A DNA stretch of 31,893 bases from a virus: positions 1-31,893 of IMG/VR virus record IMGVR_UViG_3300031972_000892. One strand, written 5' to 3'. Positions 6,943 through 16,769 of this stretch are shown in pieces. The position numbers were made by a program, and so were the translations under genes. Within the stretch, counting starts at the first letter, position 1; every line of letters starts with the position of its first letter. The notes beneath the pieces are model-generated. The model was not told the DNA's origin. It saw only the letters and a program-made list of their open reading frames with translations, and did not search any database.

Positions 6943-9900
6943 TTATTTAAGTTCCCTTAATGATCTAATTCGTTGCTCTCTGGTACGAAGTGGTATCTCA
7001 TCTGGCAAGGGTTCATCAACCGCTGTGATGACGCCCATAGAGCGAAGCCATTCTTGCCAGTCTTCTTGCAGAGCCAAGCGACTACCGGGTACTTCACCGG
7101 GCATAGACTCTTCGGTAGCAGCAATGCCACCGTAGTCCATGATAGTTCTTTTTAATCCTATACCAAGCGCTGCTTCCATGAACGCATAGTGAGCACGACG
7201 GCTGGCCATGTCATCATAAGGTATACGCCATTGCACACCAGCATAGGTAGTAGAACCATAGCGTGCCTCGTCCTGTGGGACAGGCTCAAGGTTAACTACT
7301 GAGGTATAGGCTTCCCACAGTTCAGCATTGCGAGACAGGTACCAGACCATTCTAGGATCCAGATAGGTGCCAAAGGTTCTGGCCTCACCAAACTTAATCT
7401 CTTTGCCAAACATAATAGCAGCAGCAAACCTGTAGAGAGGAGAAGCCTTCGAAGCAAGCTCAAGGCCAATGGTCTCTGCTGCTTCCAAGGGAGCATCAGG
7501 TGCTTTAGCCATCAGAGGGATAAAGGAAAGATAGTTAATGATATCATCCATAGCGGAGATGTATGGGATAGATGGACCATACAGGCTGTAGCGTCTCTGG
7601 TTTTCTTTGTCGTCAATGATAGCCAAGCGAGCACGAGAGTTTAAGTAATCTCTGCTGTCTGGGTAGAACTGTTTGTCATCATAGCCGCCAATGTTCTGTG
7701 CTAGTTTAGCAGCGTTCTTTGCTCTGGTAGGATTGTTAACCATAGTCTTAAGCACAGTCTTGATTGCCTGACGCTGGAAGGTATAGAACCAAGCGACCTT
7801 GGCAATGTATTTCTTTTCAAAGTTGCTAAGCCCACCGTAATCAAACAGTGCTTCTCTTGCCAGACGGATAGCCTCTTGCTTAGACTTACCTTCTTTAAGA
7901 GCCTTGACAAGCACGCCAACTCTAAAGGCAACATCAGTTCCATTACCAAGTTGTGTGGTTAGGTTCATTTCTCTTGCAGGGTTCCAGTTCCTTCTCATCT
8001 GATCTTTAATAAAGCCAACTGAAGTTCCATCAGCCAGTTGCCCAGAGTAGCGAAGCATACTTTCTAAGATGTTAGAAGAGATCTCTGCTCGTGCCTGAGA
8101 CTTAGTAATAGAGTTATCCACAACCAGATCCGCAATCATAGAGGTAGTGATAGGCTCTCTTGTTACTGGATGCGTAAACAAAACTCTATCTGATATCTTC
8201 TGTCCCATCAGTCTCATACCATAGACCTGCTTCATTACATCGACAACATCAATATTAAATACTGACATAGCGTATCGACCACCAACTGTAGAGTCAATGA
8301 TTGCAGGTGCGGTTAGAGCATTAGCCATTAAGAAGTTAATGTTGGCAATAGGAGTAACACCTGACAACACACCAGTCTTGGCTATGTTAGCACCAGCCTC
8401 AAGGTTCTTAGCAGGCGAGAGTGTATCACCGATTATCTTAGCCAGTCTCTGCACACCGGGAGCAGGATCGACTTTAATCTTTTCAGCATGACCAATCAAC
8501 TCTTCCATAAACTCAAGCGTGTCATCGGAAAGGTTAAACTTACTGGGTGCTGTACCCATAGGGCTAATCAGTTTAATATTCTCTAGGACCTCACTCAAAC
8601 CTTCTATGTCTGTAGCCTTGATAAGCGCCACCTTGGATGTGATGCCTTCGAAAGCAATTGGGATATCCATAAGTGCTTCGGCAGGACCAGCAGGAACCAG
8701 ACCCGGACCTGTAGGCTTCCTTGCTTTCTCAAACATCCTGCGGGAGGATTCCATAATAACTTTATATTCTTCCTCTGACAGGTTGCGACCAACCGAGGAA
8801 CCCAGATTTTTAATATACCTCTCACCCGGTGTTGGTACAGTGTAGCCACTACGATGTGCTGCTTTACCATAGGCAAGGCCTAGTGCATGTTTAATCTCTT
8901 CAGTTGCGTCTAATGCGGAACCACTACGCTGAACCATAGCATCAGCAATGTCTTGGATGATTGGCGACATCCTATCAGTTACATCCACACCAGTGGCTGC
9001 ATCAATAGCATCTGCCATAGAGGCTTCATACAAGCGCTTTAGTTCTTCTTCAGTAGGACTACCAAACCTCATTGTGCGTCGAGACCTGCGCATCTCATCA
9101 GCAAAGATAACACCACGATGCTTACTGTCTGTAGTAATAAACCTAGCAACAAACTGTTGCGTTGGGAACAGGAAGGGGTCAAGCCTTCTGAACTCCTCCG
9201 CTGTCTGCTTAACTATGTTGGCTTGTTCTCTTGCTATAAAGTTAGCAATCAAAAGTTGTGTGTGGTCCTTAAAAGAATAGATCGGAACTTCACGGCTTAA
9301 CTCTTGCAGGAACTTACCCGCACCGTTTGCACCTATGAAACGATCAGCACCCATCTCAATAAAGTCTCCCAATGGGCGACCTTGCATAGTCTTATGTATG
9401 CTAACAAGAACCTGATATGCTTCGTCATACTTACCGTCTGCAATCAACTTAGCGAAAGCCCGCTTACCTTTGTTAAGGAAACTGTTAGGCTCCTCACCCA
9501 ACTCGGCAATAAGAGATTTAATCTTATGTACAGGCAAGGAGATCTTACTAAGTTCAATGGTTCTGCCAGTAGTCTGTAGGGTCTGGGAGATTGTCTCGTG
9601 TCCGCCAAACATAATAGAAATGTAATCATCAAACAGATCTTCTATTCTTCCAGCATACACATCGGCTACAGTCTTACCAAATGCCTCAGATGGTGTAGAG
9701 CCTTGTGCTCTGTTGCGCATAACGCGAGAGTTGTAAGACTCTTGTATGGCACCAAACCTATTTTTAATTGTATCGATGTACTCTCTGGTGATAGGATTGT
9801 ATACTCTTGTCGGACCAAACATAGCCTCTGAGACAGCCCTCGTGCCCTCTCTAAGCCCTCTTGCCAATGGGCCTAGGCGGATAGCCTCCGGAGCAAACAA

Positions 9901-12168
9901 CTCCTCAATAGACGCTGCCTCAAGCCTTGCTGATACACCACCTTTAGTTCTTAGTGTCTGGGCAGTTAGTGCTTTACCAACAGCAGTCTCTGTACCGGGG
10001 AGCCTAGTGGCAAACTCCATCAGTGCTGCTTCTCTAATAATATTAATCTGTTCGCCACTGACATCCTGTCTAATCTGTGTAAGGCCAAGGTCTTGCAGTC
10101 GTCGTCTTGCAGGTGTCTGACCAAACTGTTCTAGGTTCTTAACATATGCCTGTACTTCTCCAAGCAAAGACTGGGGTATCTCGGTACCGGTATTGTTAGA
10201 TACTTCCTCGCCTGCCTCAAGTTTCTTTGTAATCTCATCGATGTAATGTTTATTAAGTTTGCCTATCGGGCTCTCGTCAAGTTGTTTAATAACCTGCTCA
10301 AGAGTAGTTCTTTCTATAAACAGTGAGCCAACCCGCAGTTGATCCAATCCACCAGCAGCCCTGCTGGCTGCTTCCATAGACTTAGCCAAGGTCAGTTGCG
10401 CTTGTTCTCTTAGGATTCCTCTAGCAAGGGCTAGGTTGGCTTCTCGGCTAAGTTCTGGTAATGTTCCCTTAGCCAGACTCTCCTTTGCTGCCTTTAACTT
10501 TTCTACAACAGGGCCTGTCTCGAACACGATTGCATTTGCTATCCCATCCTCAACCAGTTTATTAAAGTCTGCAACCTTGGTAGGTATGCCTAAGTCTCTG
10601 GTACGATCAAGGATGCGAGTGAAGTGTCTGACATCAGGGTCATACATCTTGACAATGGGTTCAGTAATGTCCTCGGTATACTTAACTGCTCTACCCTCAG
10701 CCAAATGTTCTGGGGTTATATTCTCTACTCGTGTTGGACCTGCTGCTTCCTGTGCTCTTAGTAGATCTTCTACTGCATTGACAGCGTCCTCTGACATATA
10801 TACTTTAGAGATGGCCGATACACGAGGGTCAAGCGGATTAACAATACCAGTCTTTACCTTGCCTAGTGTGCCACCCTCTAGTATCTGCGCAGCACCACGA
10901 GCAATAGTTATTTGACTAGCCCATACCCGTGCTCTATCCTTAGCGGACAAGGCTGCCTTAGCAGACACACCACCAACATCCTGCCCCATACGAGCACCGG
11001 TCTTAACTAATCTACCAGCATCACCCACTATCCCTAGGTCAATAGGAATAATAAAGTCTACACCAAAGCCTGTATACCAAGCAGCATTACCAAAGAATTC
11101 TTCTGCTGTCTCGGAGAAGCCTGCCGTCTCTGCCATGTATCTGGCTGCTTCCTCAAACGCTGTGGCAGATCCCCCGCCCTCTACTACTCTTTGTTCTATA
11201 GCCTGCGCAAAGGGACGGGCATCACCCATACCAGCAAGTGCAGCAGTACCTTCTATCACACCATACGCAGCAGAGATAGGTGCCATCAACCCACGCATTA
11301 TCTGGGAGGTATCAGACTCAACAGTTCTGCCTTCCTCCATCTCGGTCAGAGCATTGTTTAACCAATCTTTTAATGGTACATCACCAGCATACTTGAGCAA
11401 GAAAGGCTGCCATTCTATTCTTTTCTCATCAGGATCAAGACCATCTAAGTACTGAATGTATTCGGTTCTTGCTTGGTCATAGTATGAAGAATGCAAGTAG
11501 TCTTGCATTGCTTTCTCTTCTGCGGGAGACTCTGTAAGTATTTGTTTTCCCATACCTCTTGCCATAGGGGCAAGCACAGGTACGCCAGTAGCCTCAACTA
11601 AAGATCTCGTGCCTTCGTATAGCGGACCAATAAGAACAGATTCTTTAGCACCACCGGGAGTAACATCCTCCTCGATGACACGACGCATCTCTCTTGCTTG
11701 ATCATCTAATGTTTTTTGTTGTATGTCAAGGTCGGGAGCAAAGGGAGCAGGCTCATCCTCTGGCCTTACAACAGCCTCCTCCATCAACTGCTCTTCGGTA
11801 GGGAACACCTTGACAGCAGGTGGGGGCAACTCCACACCAGACCTCATCACACGCTTCTCGGTAGCCTCTAAGGCACCCCGTCTAAAATCTTCTAATGACC
11901 TACCACCTGTGAATGGGATAGGTGCATCCTCTATAAACTCTGGGACTAAAGGTATATCAGTTGCTCTTTCTCGCCTAGGGTCGTCAGCAGTTTTTAGTTC
12001 ACCAAGCAATTCTATAATGGCTGGCTTAGCAGCACTTGTCTTGATGGCGTCTAAGTCTTCTGTCGACAACACACCAGTGGCTTGGTTAAGGATACTTACT
12101 TCTTCTAGTAAAGAGTTGTAGTCATCCTCGTCCGCAAAGCCACGGAACTCTAGTTCTCTGGGGTCCAT
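6943..12168 (-). CDS. Giant internal virion/ejection protein (T7 gp16-like position)
   Basis: About 1741 residues, one sixth of the genome. The ATG at 12168 is preferred over a TTG at 12174 because AAGGAG is nine rather than three bases away. The protein is helical and Ala/Glu/Arg-rich, with no signal peptide. Near residues 1442-1480 it has FDYGGLSNFEKKYIAKVAWF followed by YTFQRQ, a pattern I recall from the C-terminal parts of very large phage ejection proteins. It is the third of three consecutive genes of increasing size, as in T7 gp14-gp15-gp16, whose products leave the head and build the DNA conduit across the cell envelope. I could not find a lytic transglycosylase signature such as that at the T7 gp16 N-terminus. 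Confidence 0.85.
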   Translation of the reverse strand: MDPRELEFRGFADEDDYNSLLEEVSILNQATGVLSTEDLDAIKTSAAKPAIIELLGELKTADDPRRERATDIPLVPEFIEDAPIPFTGGRSLEDFRRGALEATEKRVMRSGVELPPPAVKVFPTEEQLMEEAVVRPEDEPAPFAPDLDIQQKTLDDQAREMRRVIEEDVTPGGAKESVLIGPLYEGTRSLVEATGVPVLAPMARGMGKQILTESPAEEKAMQDYLHSSYYDQARTEYIQYLDGLDPDEKRIEWQPFLLKYAGDVPLKDWLNNALTEMEEGRTVESDTSQIMRGLMAPISAAYGVIEGTAALAGMGDARPFAQAIEQRVVEGGGSATAFEEAARYMAETAGFSETAEEFFGNAAWYTGFGVDFIIPIDLGIVGDAGRLVKTGARMGQDVGGVSAKAALSAKDRARVWASQITIARGAAQILEGGTLGKVKTGIVNPLDPRVSAISKVYMSEDAVNAVEDLLRAQEAAGPTRVENITPEHLAEGRAVKYTEDITEPIVKMYDPDVRHFTRILDRTRDLGIPTKVADFNKLVEDGIANAIVFETGPVVEKLKAAKESLAKGTLPELSREANLALARGILREQAQLTLAKSMEAASRAAGGLDQLRVGSLFIERTTLEQVIKQLDESPIGKLNKHYIDEITKKLEAGEEVSNNTGTEIPQSLLGEVQAYVKNLEQFGQTPARRRLQDLGLTQIRQDVSGEQINIIREAALMEFATRLPGTETAVGKALTAQTLRTKGGVSARLEAASIEELFAPEAIRLGPLARGLREGTRAVSEAMFGPTRVYNPITREYIDTIKNRFGAIQESYNSRVMRNRAQGSTPSEAFGKTVADVYAGRIEDLFDDYISIMFGGHETISQTLQTTGRTIELSKISLPVHKIKSLIAELGEEPNSFLNKGKRAFAKLIADGKYDEAYQVLVSIHKTMQGRPLGDFIEMGADRFIGANGAGKFLQELSREVPIYSFKDHTQLLIANFIAREQANIVKQTAEEFRRLDPFLFPTQQFVARFITTDSKHRGVIFADEMRRSRRTMRFGSPTEEELKRLYEASMADAIDAATGVDVTDRMSPIIQDIADAMVQRSGSALDATEEIKHALGLAYGKAAHRSGYTVPTPGERYIKNLGSSVGRNLSEEEYKVIMESSRRMFEKARKPTGPGLVPAGPAEALMDIPIAFEGITSKVALIKATDIEGLSEVLENIKLISPMGTAPSKFNLSDDTLEFMEELIGHAEKIKVDPAPGVQRLAKIIGDTLSPAKNLEAGANIAKTGVLSGVTPIANINFLMANALTAPAIIDSTVGGRYAMSVFNIDVVDVMKQVYGMRLMGQKISDRVLFTHPVTREPITTSMIADLVVDNSITKSQARAEISSNILESMLRYSGQLADGTSVGFIKDQMRRNWNPAREMNLTTQLGNGTDVAFRVGVLVKALKEGKSKQEAIRLAREALFDYGGLSNFEKKYIAKVAWFYTFQRQAIKTVLKTMVNNPTRAKNAAKLAQNIGGYDDKQFYPDSRDYLNSRARLAIIDDKENQRRYSLYGPSIPYISAMDDIINYLSFIPLMAKAPDAPLEAAETIGLELASKASPLYRFAAAIMFGKEIKFGEARTFGTYLDPRMVWYLSRNAELWEAYTSVVNLEPVPQDEARYGSTTYAGVQWRIPYDDMASRRAHYAFMEAALGIGLKRTIMDYGGIAATEESMPGEVPGSRLALQEDWQEWLRSMGVITAVDEPLPDEIPLRTREQRIRSLRELK

Positions 12169-12181
12169 AAGCAACTGCTCC

Positions 12182-14470
12182 TTATTCTAGCGTTGTATTA
12201 ATCTGCCCGGTGCGCAAGTTATATAGGGTCTGATACACATGGGTAGACAAGTCTTGCGACTGTCGCTTGGTATCATAGGTCTCTTGCCCAACAATATTTC
12301 TTAGTGCTGCTTTAATGTTGTCCGCGCTTTGATCATCAGCATCAGCAAGTTTATAGATTTGCTCCAACTGATCATTGGTTAAGGATGCAGTCTGCTCAAT
12401 ACCAGTGCCAGCCAACTTCACAGGACCATAGGAGTCATATGCAATCTTGGCAAGGTCAAGCCCTGTTGCTGTCTTATCGGCTATGCCCTTAAAGATTTCT
12501 GCTGCTGTCATACCAGCAAGAGCAACTGTCTCATTACGCTTGGCTTGCTTCTCCTCTGCAACAGAAGGTAGTGAAGTATCAGCAGCCCCCATCGCTGCAA
12601 GTTCAGCACTAATGTCAGGAGCAAGTATTTCTTCTTCATCTCCAAGAAGGTCAGTAGTATCATCCGGGTCATCAGAAGCAATAGGAGCAAAACTAATATC
12701 TTCTACTATCTCCTCTGTCGTTGGCGCTAAGGTAGGTACAGCAGGAGTTGCGCCTTGAGGTATGGTAGCGGTAGGGGCAGGTGCTTGCGTGGCTTCTAGG
12801 GCTGCTAGAGAGCCTCCTACATCATCTCCTACTGGAGGCACCGTACCCTCTGGAGCAGTGGTTGCTGAAGGAGCAGGAGATTTATTTATGGTTGCCATGA
12901 TGTCATCCTCTTCTACCCTATCCGCACCCAATATAATATCTGCTGTCTCTGGGGTAACAGGGGCTTCGGTGGGTTCATCCACAGGCAGACCAGCACCTTC
13001 CCTTAAACTTCTTGCCAATTGACCAGCAAGGTTCTGCGCATTACCGGGGTTCCTTCCGGCAATCTCTTTTAGAGTCTGCATATTAGAATCAAGTTCTTGA
13101 TACATCTCGATTGCTTGCTGTCTATCGATGTCAGGATCAGTCTCAACATAAAACTGTACAAGGTCATCAAGAGTAACATCATCGATGTCTCTGGTCTTAC
13201 CGCCAGTAAACGTTACTCTTTCTTTACCAAGAGGGCCCTTAGTTATATTCTCTGGTAGAAGTTCCCTTACAACTTTAGGAGTTAGGTCGACCGAGCGCTC
13301 CAAGGCTTGGTCAAGAAGTTCTGTTACTTGTTCTATATCTCGACCAGTAGCACGGGCAGGCTTGTCTAGCAGTTTAATAAGAACACGCTTCTCTCTGCCT
13401 GTAATAGGCATGGCTTGGATAACACCAGATCTTTGTTGACGGTCAAGCCTTATAAGGTCGCTGGTGATCGTTTCCTGTAGGTCCCGCAACCTATCGCCTC
13501 TATTAATATTTTGTCTGCTACCATACAGTCTAGTATATATATCTGCTGCCTTACGCTCGATATCTTCTGGAGAAAGGACGGATATATCACCAAACAATTC
13601 TTCTTCTTCTGTGGCAAGGTCTGCCTCAAGTGCTGCAATCTGTTGAGATAGTTCTGGATACTCAGCAACATAATCAGCATAGGTCTTCTGGCCGGGAACA
13701 GTAGGCACCCCAGCCACACCAACCTGTGGTGCAGCAATATCAGTAGTAGTTGCTCTACCTCTTTCAACAGCAAGAAGTTCTCCTACCCCGTCATCAGACA
13801 TCAGCAAGCGAGCAACACCCGGCTCAAAGCCAAAGGCTTCTGTCATAGCCAAGGCCACATCTTGGGGTGTTACCTTACCGGGGTACTTAGCAATAAAAGA
13901 ATCTTTAGCAGCCTTGTATGCATTCTCTAGGCCAGCAAGTCTCTGGACTTCGTTGAGGGTTTCACCAACACCAGAAGAGTAGGCTTCTTTCATAGCCTTA
14001 TCTATATCGTCTTTCACTCCTTCTCTGGCCGTAGTGGTAGAATCTACTACTGATGTGCCTGTAGCAGTACCTCGTGTAGGATCAATAAGAGCATCGGACA
14101 TTACCCTGCCCCTGCCCTCGACCGTAGCCTTTCTTATCATAGCATCAAAGTCATCACCCTTGCGTGCTACTTCCTTAGCACCAGCGACAGCAGCCCTTGA
14201 TGTAAGGTCAGCGTTCTGTCTAGCAGCAGCAGCAGAATCTTTTTGTAGTTGTAATGCAACCCTAGCATCTGCTTGGATCTGATCTCTAACAAGAGAGTCT
14301 AGTGTTGACTTCGCATCTGCTAGCCTACGCAGTTTGCGGTTAAGAAGATTAACCTTTGCTGCGCTAGGAAGTTTTGCATACTCATCCTTGAGCACACTTT
14401 CATAGATACGCATATAGTTTGCTTCGTTGCTCTGCATATCCATTGCGATTATTTCTGCTACTGTAGGCAT
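12182..14470 (-). CDS. Internal virion protein (T7 gp15-like position)
   Basis: 762 residues, largely helical. Residues ~1-90 are charged helices (KVNLLNRKLRRLADAKSTLD). The middle has repeated acidic helical segments. Residues ~510-640 are a low-complexity Ala/Pro/Thr region (APSATTAPEGTVPPVGDDVG), and the last ~120 residues are again helical. There are no catalytic motifs. It overlaps the gp14-like gene as TGATG and is followed by the giant protein, so the three are co-translated. By position and composition it is an ejected core protein. Similarity to T7 gp15 itself is not evident in sequence. Confidence 0.75.
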   Translation of the reverse strand: MPTVAEIIAMDMQSNEANYMRIYESVLKDEYAKLPSAAKVNLLNRKLRRLADAKSTLDSLVRDQIQADARVALQLQKDSAAAARQNADLTSRAAVAGAKEVARKGDDFDAMIRKATVEGRGRVMSDALIDPTRGTATGTSVVDSTTTAREGVKDDIDKAMKEAYSSGVGETLNEVQRLAGLENAYKAAKDSFIAKYPGKVTPQDVALAMTEAFGFEPGVARLLMSDDGVGELLAVERGRATTTDIAAPQVGVAGVPTVPGQKTYADYVAEYPELSQQIAALEADLATEEEELFGDISVLSPEDIERKAADIYTRLYGSRQNINRGDRLRDLQETITSDLIRLDRQQRSGVIQAMPITGREKRVLIKLLDKPARATGRDIEQVTELLDQALERSVDLTPKVVRELLPENITKGPLGKERVTFTGGKTRDIDDVTLDDLVQFYVETDPDIDRQQAIEMYQELDSNMQTLKEIAGRNPGNAQNLAGQLARSLREGAGLPVDEPTEAPVTPETADIILGADRVEEDDIMATINKSPAPSATTAPEGTVPPVGDDVGGSLAALEATQAPAPTATIPQGATPAVPTLAPTTEEIVEDISFAPIASDDPDDTTDLLGDEEEILAPDISAELAAMGAADTSLPSVAEEKQAKRNETVALAGMTAAEIFKGIADKTATGLDLAKIAYDSYGPVKLAGTGIEQTASLTNDQLEQIYKLADADDQSADNIKAALRNIVGQETYDTKRQSQDLSTHVYQTLYNLRTGQINTTLE

Positions 14471-15141
14471 CAGTTACCCCCCAATAATGTTTGAAGATCT
14501 TTTAGTCTTTCTTCCTCGATGAAGTTGAGCGTTTGACCTTCGGCAACTTTATCTCTTAGGGCAGCCAACTCCAAGCGGGGCGCTGTACTCACCACACCAA
14601 ACTCTCCAGCCAACTTATCCCGCTCAGCATCATATGCTTTTCTTTGTTGGTCTAGACTAACAGCACCTAGCCCTTCGCCAATCGCCCCCAGACCAGCAGC
14701 AGCAGCCCCACCAATAGCCGCTGTAGCCTGTGCTCCTGCCTCTATACCTGCTTGCTCATACCCCTCTCTGGCTCTACGCTTCTCTGCCATGGTAGCAGCC
14801 TCAACACCAGCAATCATTTTTCCTATGTCCATCTGGCTCTTTCTAGCTTGCTCACCTGCTTGCTTCTGGACCCTAAGGATATCACCACCCGACACTTGAC
14901 CACCTGTATAGAAGTCAGCCATACGAGAATAAAGTTCTCTCTGTCCTGCCTGTACAGCACCAAGGCCAGCAGCCTCTAACTCTAATCGCTGCTCACGAGA
15001 CAGACCCGGCGTTGCTTTAAGTTCTGCTATACGCTTATCAATTGCTTTCTTAGTCTTCTGTGTAGCGGCTACCTGCGTACCAGCAGACACTGCTGTTGCT
15101 GCGATTGCTGTTACTATTGCTGCTATTTCTACTCCGGTCAT
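14470..15141 (-). CDS. Internal virion protein (T7 gp14-like)
   Basis: 223 residues. The N-terminus (TGVEIAAIVTAIAATAVSAG) is an Ala-rich hydrophobic helix, and a second Ala/Gly-rich hydrophobic helix lies near 140-160 (AQATAAIGGAAAAGLGAIGE). Between them are long charged helices. This pattern is typical of T7 gp14-like core proteins, which are ejected first and associate with the outer membrane. AGGAG lies seven bases before the ATG. It heads the gp14-gp15-gp16-like series and follows the fibre-like genes. Confidence 0.8.
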   Translation of the reverse strand: MTGVEIAAIVTAIAATAVSAGTQVAATQKTKKAIDKRIAELKATPGLSREQRLELEAAGLGAVQAGQRELYSRMADFYTGGQVSGGDILRVQKQAGEQARKSQMDIGKMIAGVEAATMAEKRRAREGYEQAGIEAGAQATAAIGGAAAAGLGAIGEGLGAVSLDQQRKAYDAERDKLAGEFGVVSTAPRLELAALRDKVAEGQTLNFIEEERLKDLQTLLGGN

Positions 15142-15174
15142 ACCTTGACTCCTATATAATAAAAGATTTGTCTA

Positions 15175-15990
15175 TTATGTTGATGACTGTACTGATTCGA
15201 CAATGACACCCGTTGTTCCTGTGATTGCTATTTGATAATCTGATACTGCTCCCAGACATAAGTGATGCCATCCGGGTTGCAAGTTTTCTTTAATTAGGTG
15301 GAATGAGGTGTGTTGTAGCCAAGCCTTACGGTAGCCATTAGATCTCATTCTTATTCCCATCGCTCTCTCGATTGTCCAAGAGGTGTCTGCTTCTGCACGA
15401 TACATAGCAAAGGCATCTATATAACTACCAGCACCACCAGACTGTCCGGCAGATGCACTGTTATGGATAGAGTCTGGTATGAATGCTGGCTGGTACCAGA
15501 ACTCTACGATGCAGTCTGCTGACTTCTCTAGATAAAAAGATACACCTGTCTTTGGTAAGCAAGTAATCATCTCGCCAGTAAGATATCCACTTGCAGTACC
15601 AGAACTCTTCTCTGCAATGCGAGGATGAGATATGTCAGTCATCACACCATTATAAGAAGTTGCTATTGGGAATCCTAAATCAAATGGATCACCCGCATCC
15701 CACGACTCACCGTTTATTAAACTAAAGTCATTACACACAGCAGCAGTTGTACCTGAACAACCAACAGCCATGATGTCAAACTTAGATGGACCAGTCTTAG
15801 ATACTTCTAGTTTCTTTAGTTCTTTAGGTCCAAAGTATCGGTTGGTCGTACCTCGTGTATTGTTAACATAGATATCACCCGATGCTAAGCCACGGTTAAC
15901 CTCTGATCTTAACTTCTTAAAGTTTGCCTCTTGCGAGGTTGCTGTAAAGTCTTCGTCATCAGACCAAGTTTTAACTCTAGTAAATGCCAT
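15175..15990 (-). CDS. Fibre-like virion protein C
   Basis: 271 residues. The N-terminal ~50 residues (RVKTWSDDEDFTATSQEANF) look like a fibre anchor. A strand-rich domain follows with tryptophans and aromatic clusters (CIVEFWYQPAFIPDSIHNSA; WTIERAMGIRMRSNGYRKAW), suggesting a lectin-like or receptor-binding fold. GGGGAG lies eight bases before the ATG. It is the last of three consecutive genes of similar size placed between the tail nozzle and the internal virion proteins. A receptor-binding or minor tail role is inferred; no family was recognised. Confidence 0.65.
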   Translation of the reverse strand: MAFTRVKTWSDDEDFTATSQEANFKKLRSEVNRGLASGDIYVNNTRGTTNRYFGPKELKKLEVSKTGPSKFDIMAVGCSGTTAAVCNDFSLINGESWDAGDPFDLGFPIATSYNGVMTDISHPRIAEKSSGTASGYLTGEMITCLPKTGVSFYLEKSADCIVEFWYQPAFIPDSIHNSASAGQSGGAGSYIDAFAMYRAEADTSWTIERAMGIRMRSNGYRKAWLQHTSFHLIKENLQPGWHHLCLGAVSDYQIAITGTTGVIVESVQSST

Positions 15991-15991
15991 C

Positions 15992-16756
15992 TTAAGAACT
16001 CCCCGACCTACGGTCTACTGTCATGCTGCTGCGCCATCCACTTAATATTGCTACTGCATCTGCATCACACTTGATAACCATTCTGGTACCATATATAATA
16101 TCATCTGCTCCCAAGATCTTAATACCTGACCAGTTGGCTGTAACATAATGCTGTGCAGTTATTGACCTAGCAGCGTTCTGATCGGAAACTATATTTGATA
16201 CACCACCGAACTGAACCTCACCCGCAGTAACAAAATCTGTATAGCCTCCCAGTGTACCCGACCCATCGTTGGTTGTAGCATACTGCATCTTAATAGAAAT
16301 GATATCATCAGCCGCTGCTGTAACACTTGACCCTACTTGGCAGAAGATAGCTATACTAAAGTTAGCACGCATCACATCGAACTGCTTAAGGGAGAAGCCC
16401 GTGTTGCCATTAAACAATTGTTCTGATGTCACCCCACCAGATGTTGCTATAGTAGTAAAGGATGATGCGTTGCTGTTGTTGTAAGTGTTAGAGATGTTCC
16501 ATATATCACCATCATTTGTATTAATATGCAAGATGCCGCTGATTGGTTTTGACTGCTGAATCTGGTGGCCTGTAGTGAATGCAGTGTTAGGTAGTGCTAG
16601 GTTGTGTCGTATGATACCGCCTTCCATAACATTTGTTTTATCTATGTCATTCGCACCTAACGCATCCTCAAACTTTTGCATAGTAGTGTTAAGGTCTGTA
16701 GTCTCAACGAGATCATAGTCCTTATCAAATACTGTTACGCCTTCTACCTTAGCCAT
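15992..16756 (-). CDS. Fibre-like virion protein B
   Basis: 254 residues with a start like its neighbours (TVFDKDYDLVETTDLNTTMQ), then VMEGGIIRHNLALPNTAF, a pattern common near the N-terminus of phage fibres, followed by a strand-rich Thr/Ser/Asn domain. The C-terminal part (GTRMVIKCDADAVAILSGWR) resembles a beta-sandwich end. A perfect GGAGG stands seven bases before the ATG. The stop is separated by one base from the next ATG. It is probably a tail or head appendage acting with the other two fibre-like proteins. Confidence 0.65.
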   Translation of the reverse strand: MAKVEGVTVFDKDYDLVETTDLNTTMQKFEDALGANDIDKTNVMEGGIIRHNLALPNTAFTTGHQIQQSKPISGILHINTNDGDIWNISNTYNNSNASSFTTIATSGGVTSEQLFNGNTGFSLKQFDVMRANFSIAIFCQVGSSVTAAADDIISIKMQYATTNDGSGTLGGYTDFVTAGEVQFGGVSNIVSDQNAARSITAQHYVTANWSGIKILGADDIIYGTRMVIKCDADAVAILSGWRSSMTVDRRSGSS

Positions 16757-16769
16757 TGATTAACCTCCA

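Noticed and set aside
6943-12168. Lytic transglycosylase domain at the N-terminus of the giant internal protein, as in T7 gp16
   Set aside because: I could not find the catalytic Glu-Ser type motif or its conserved surroundings by eye, so no enzymatic domain is claimed.
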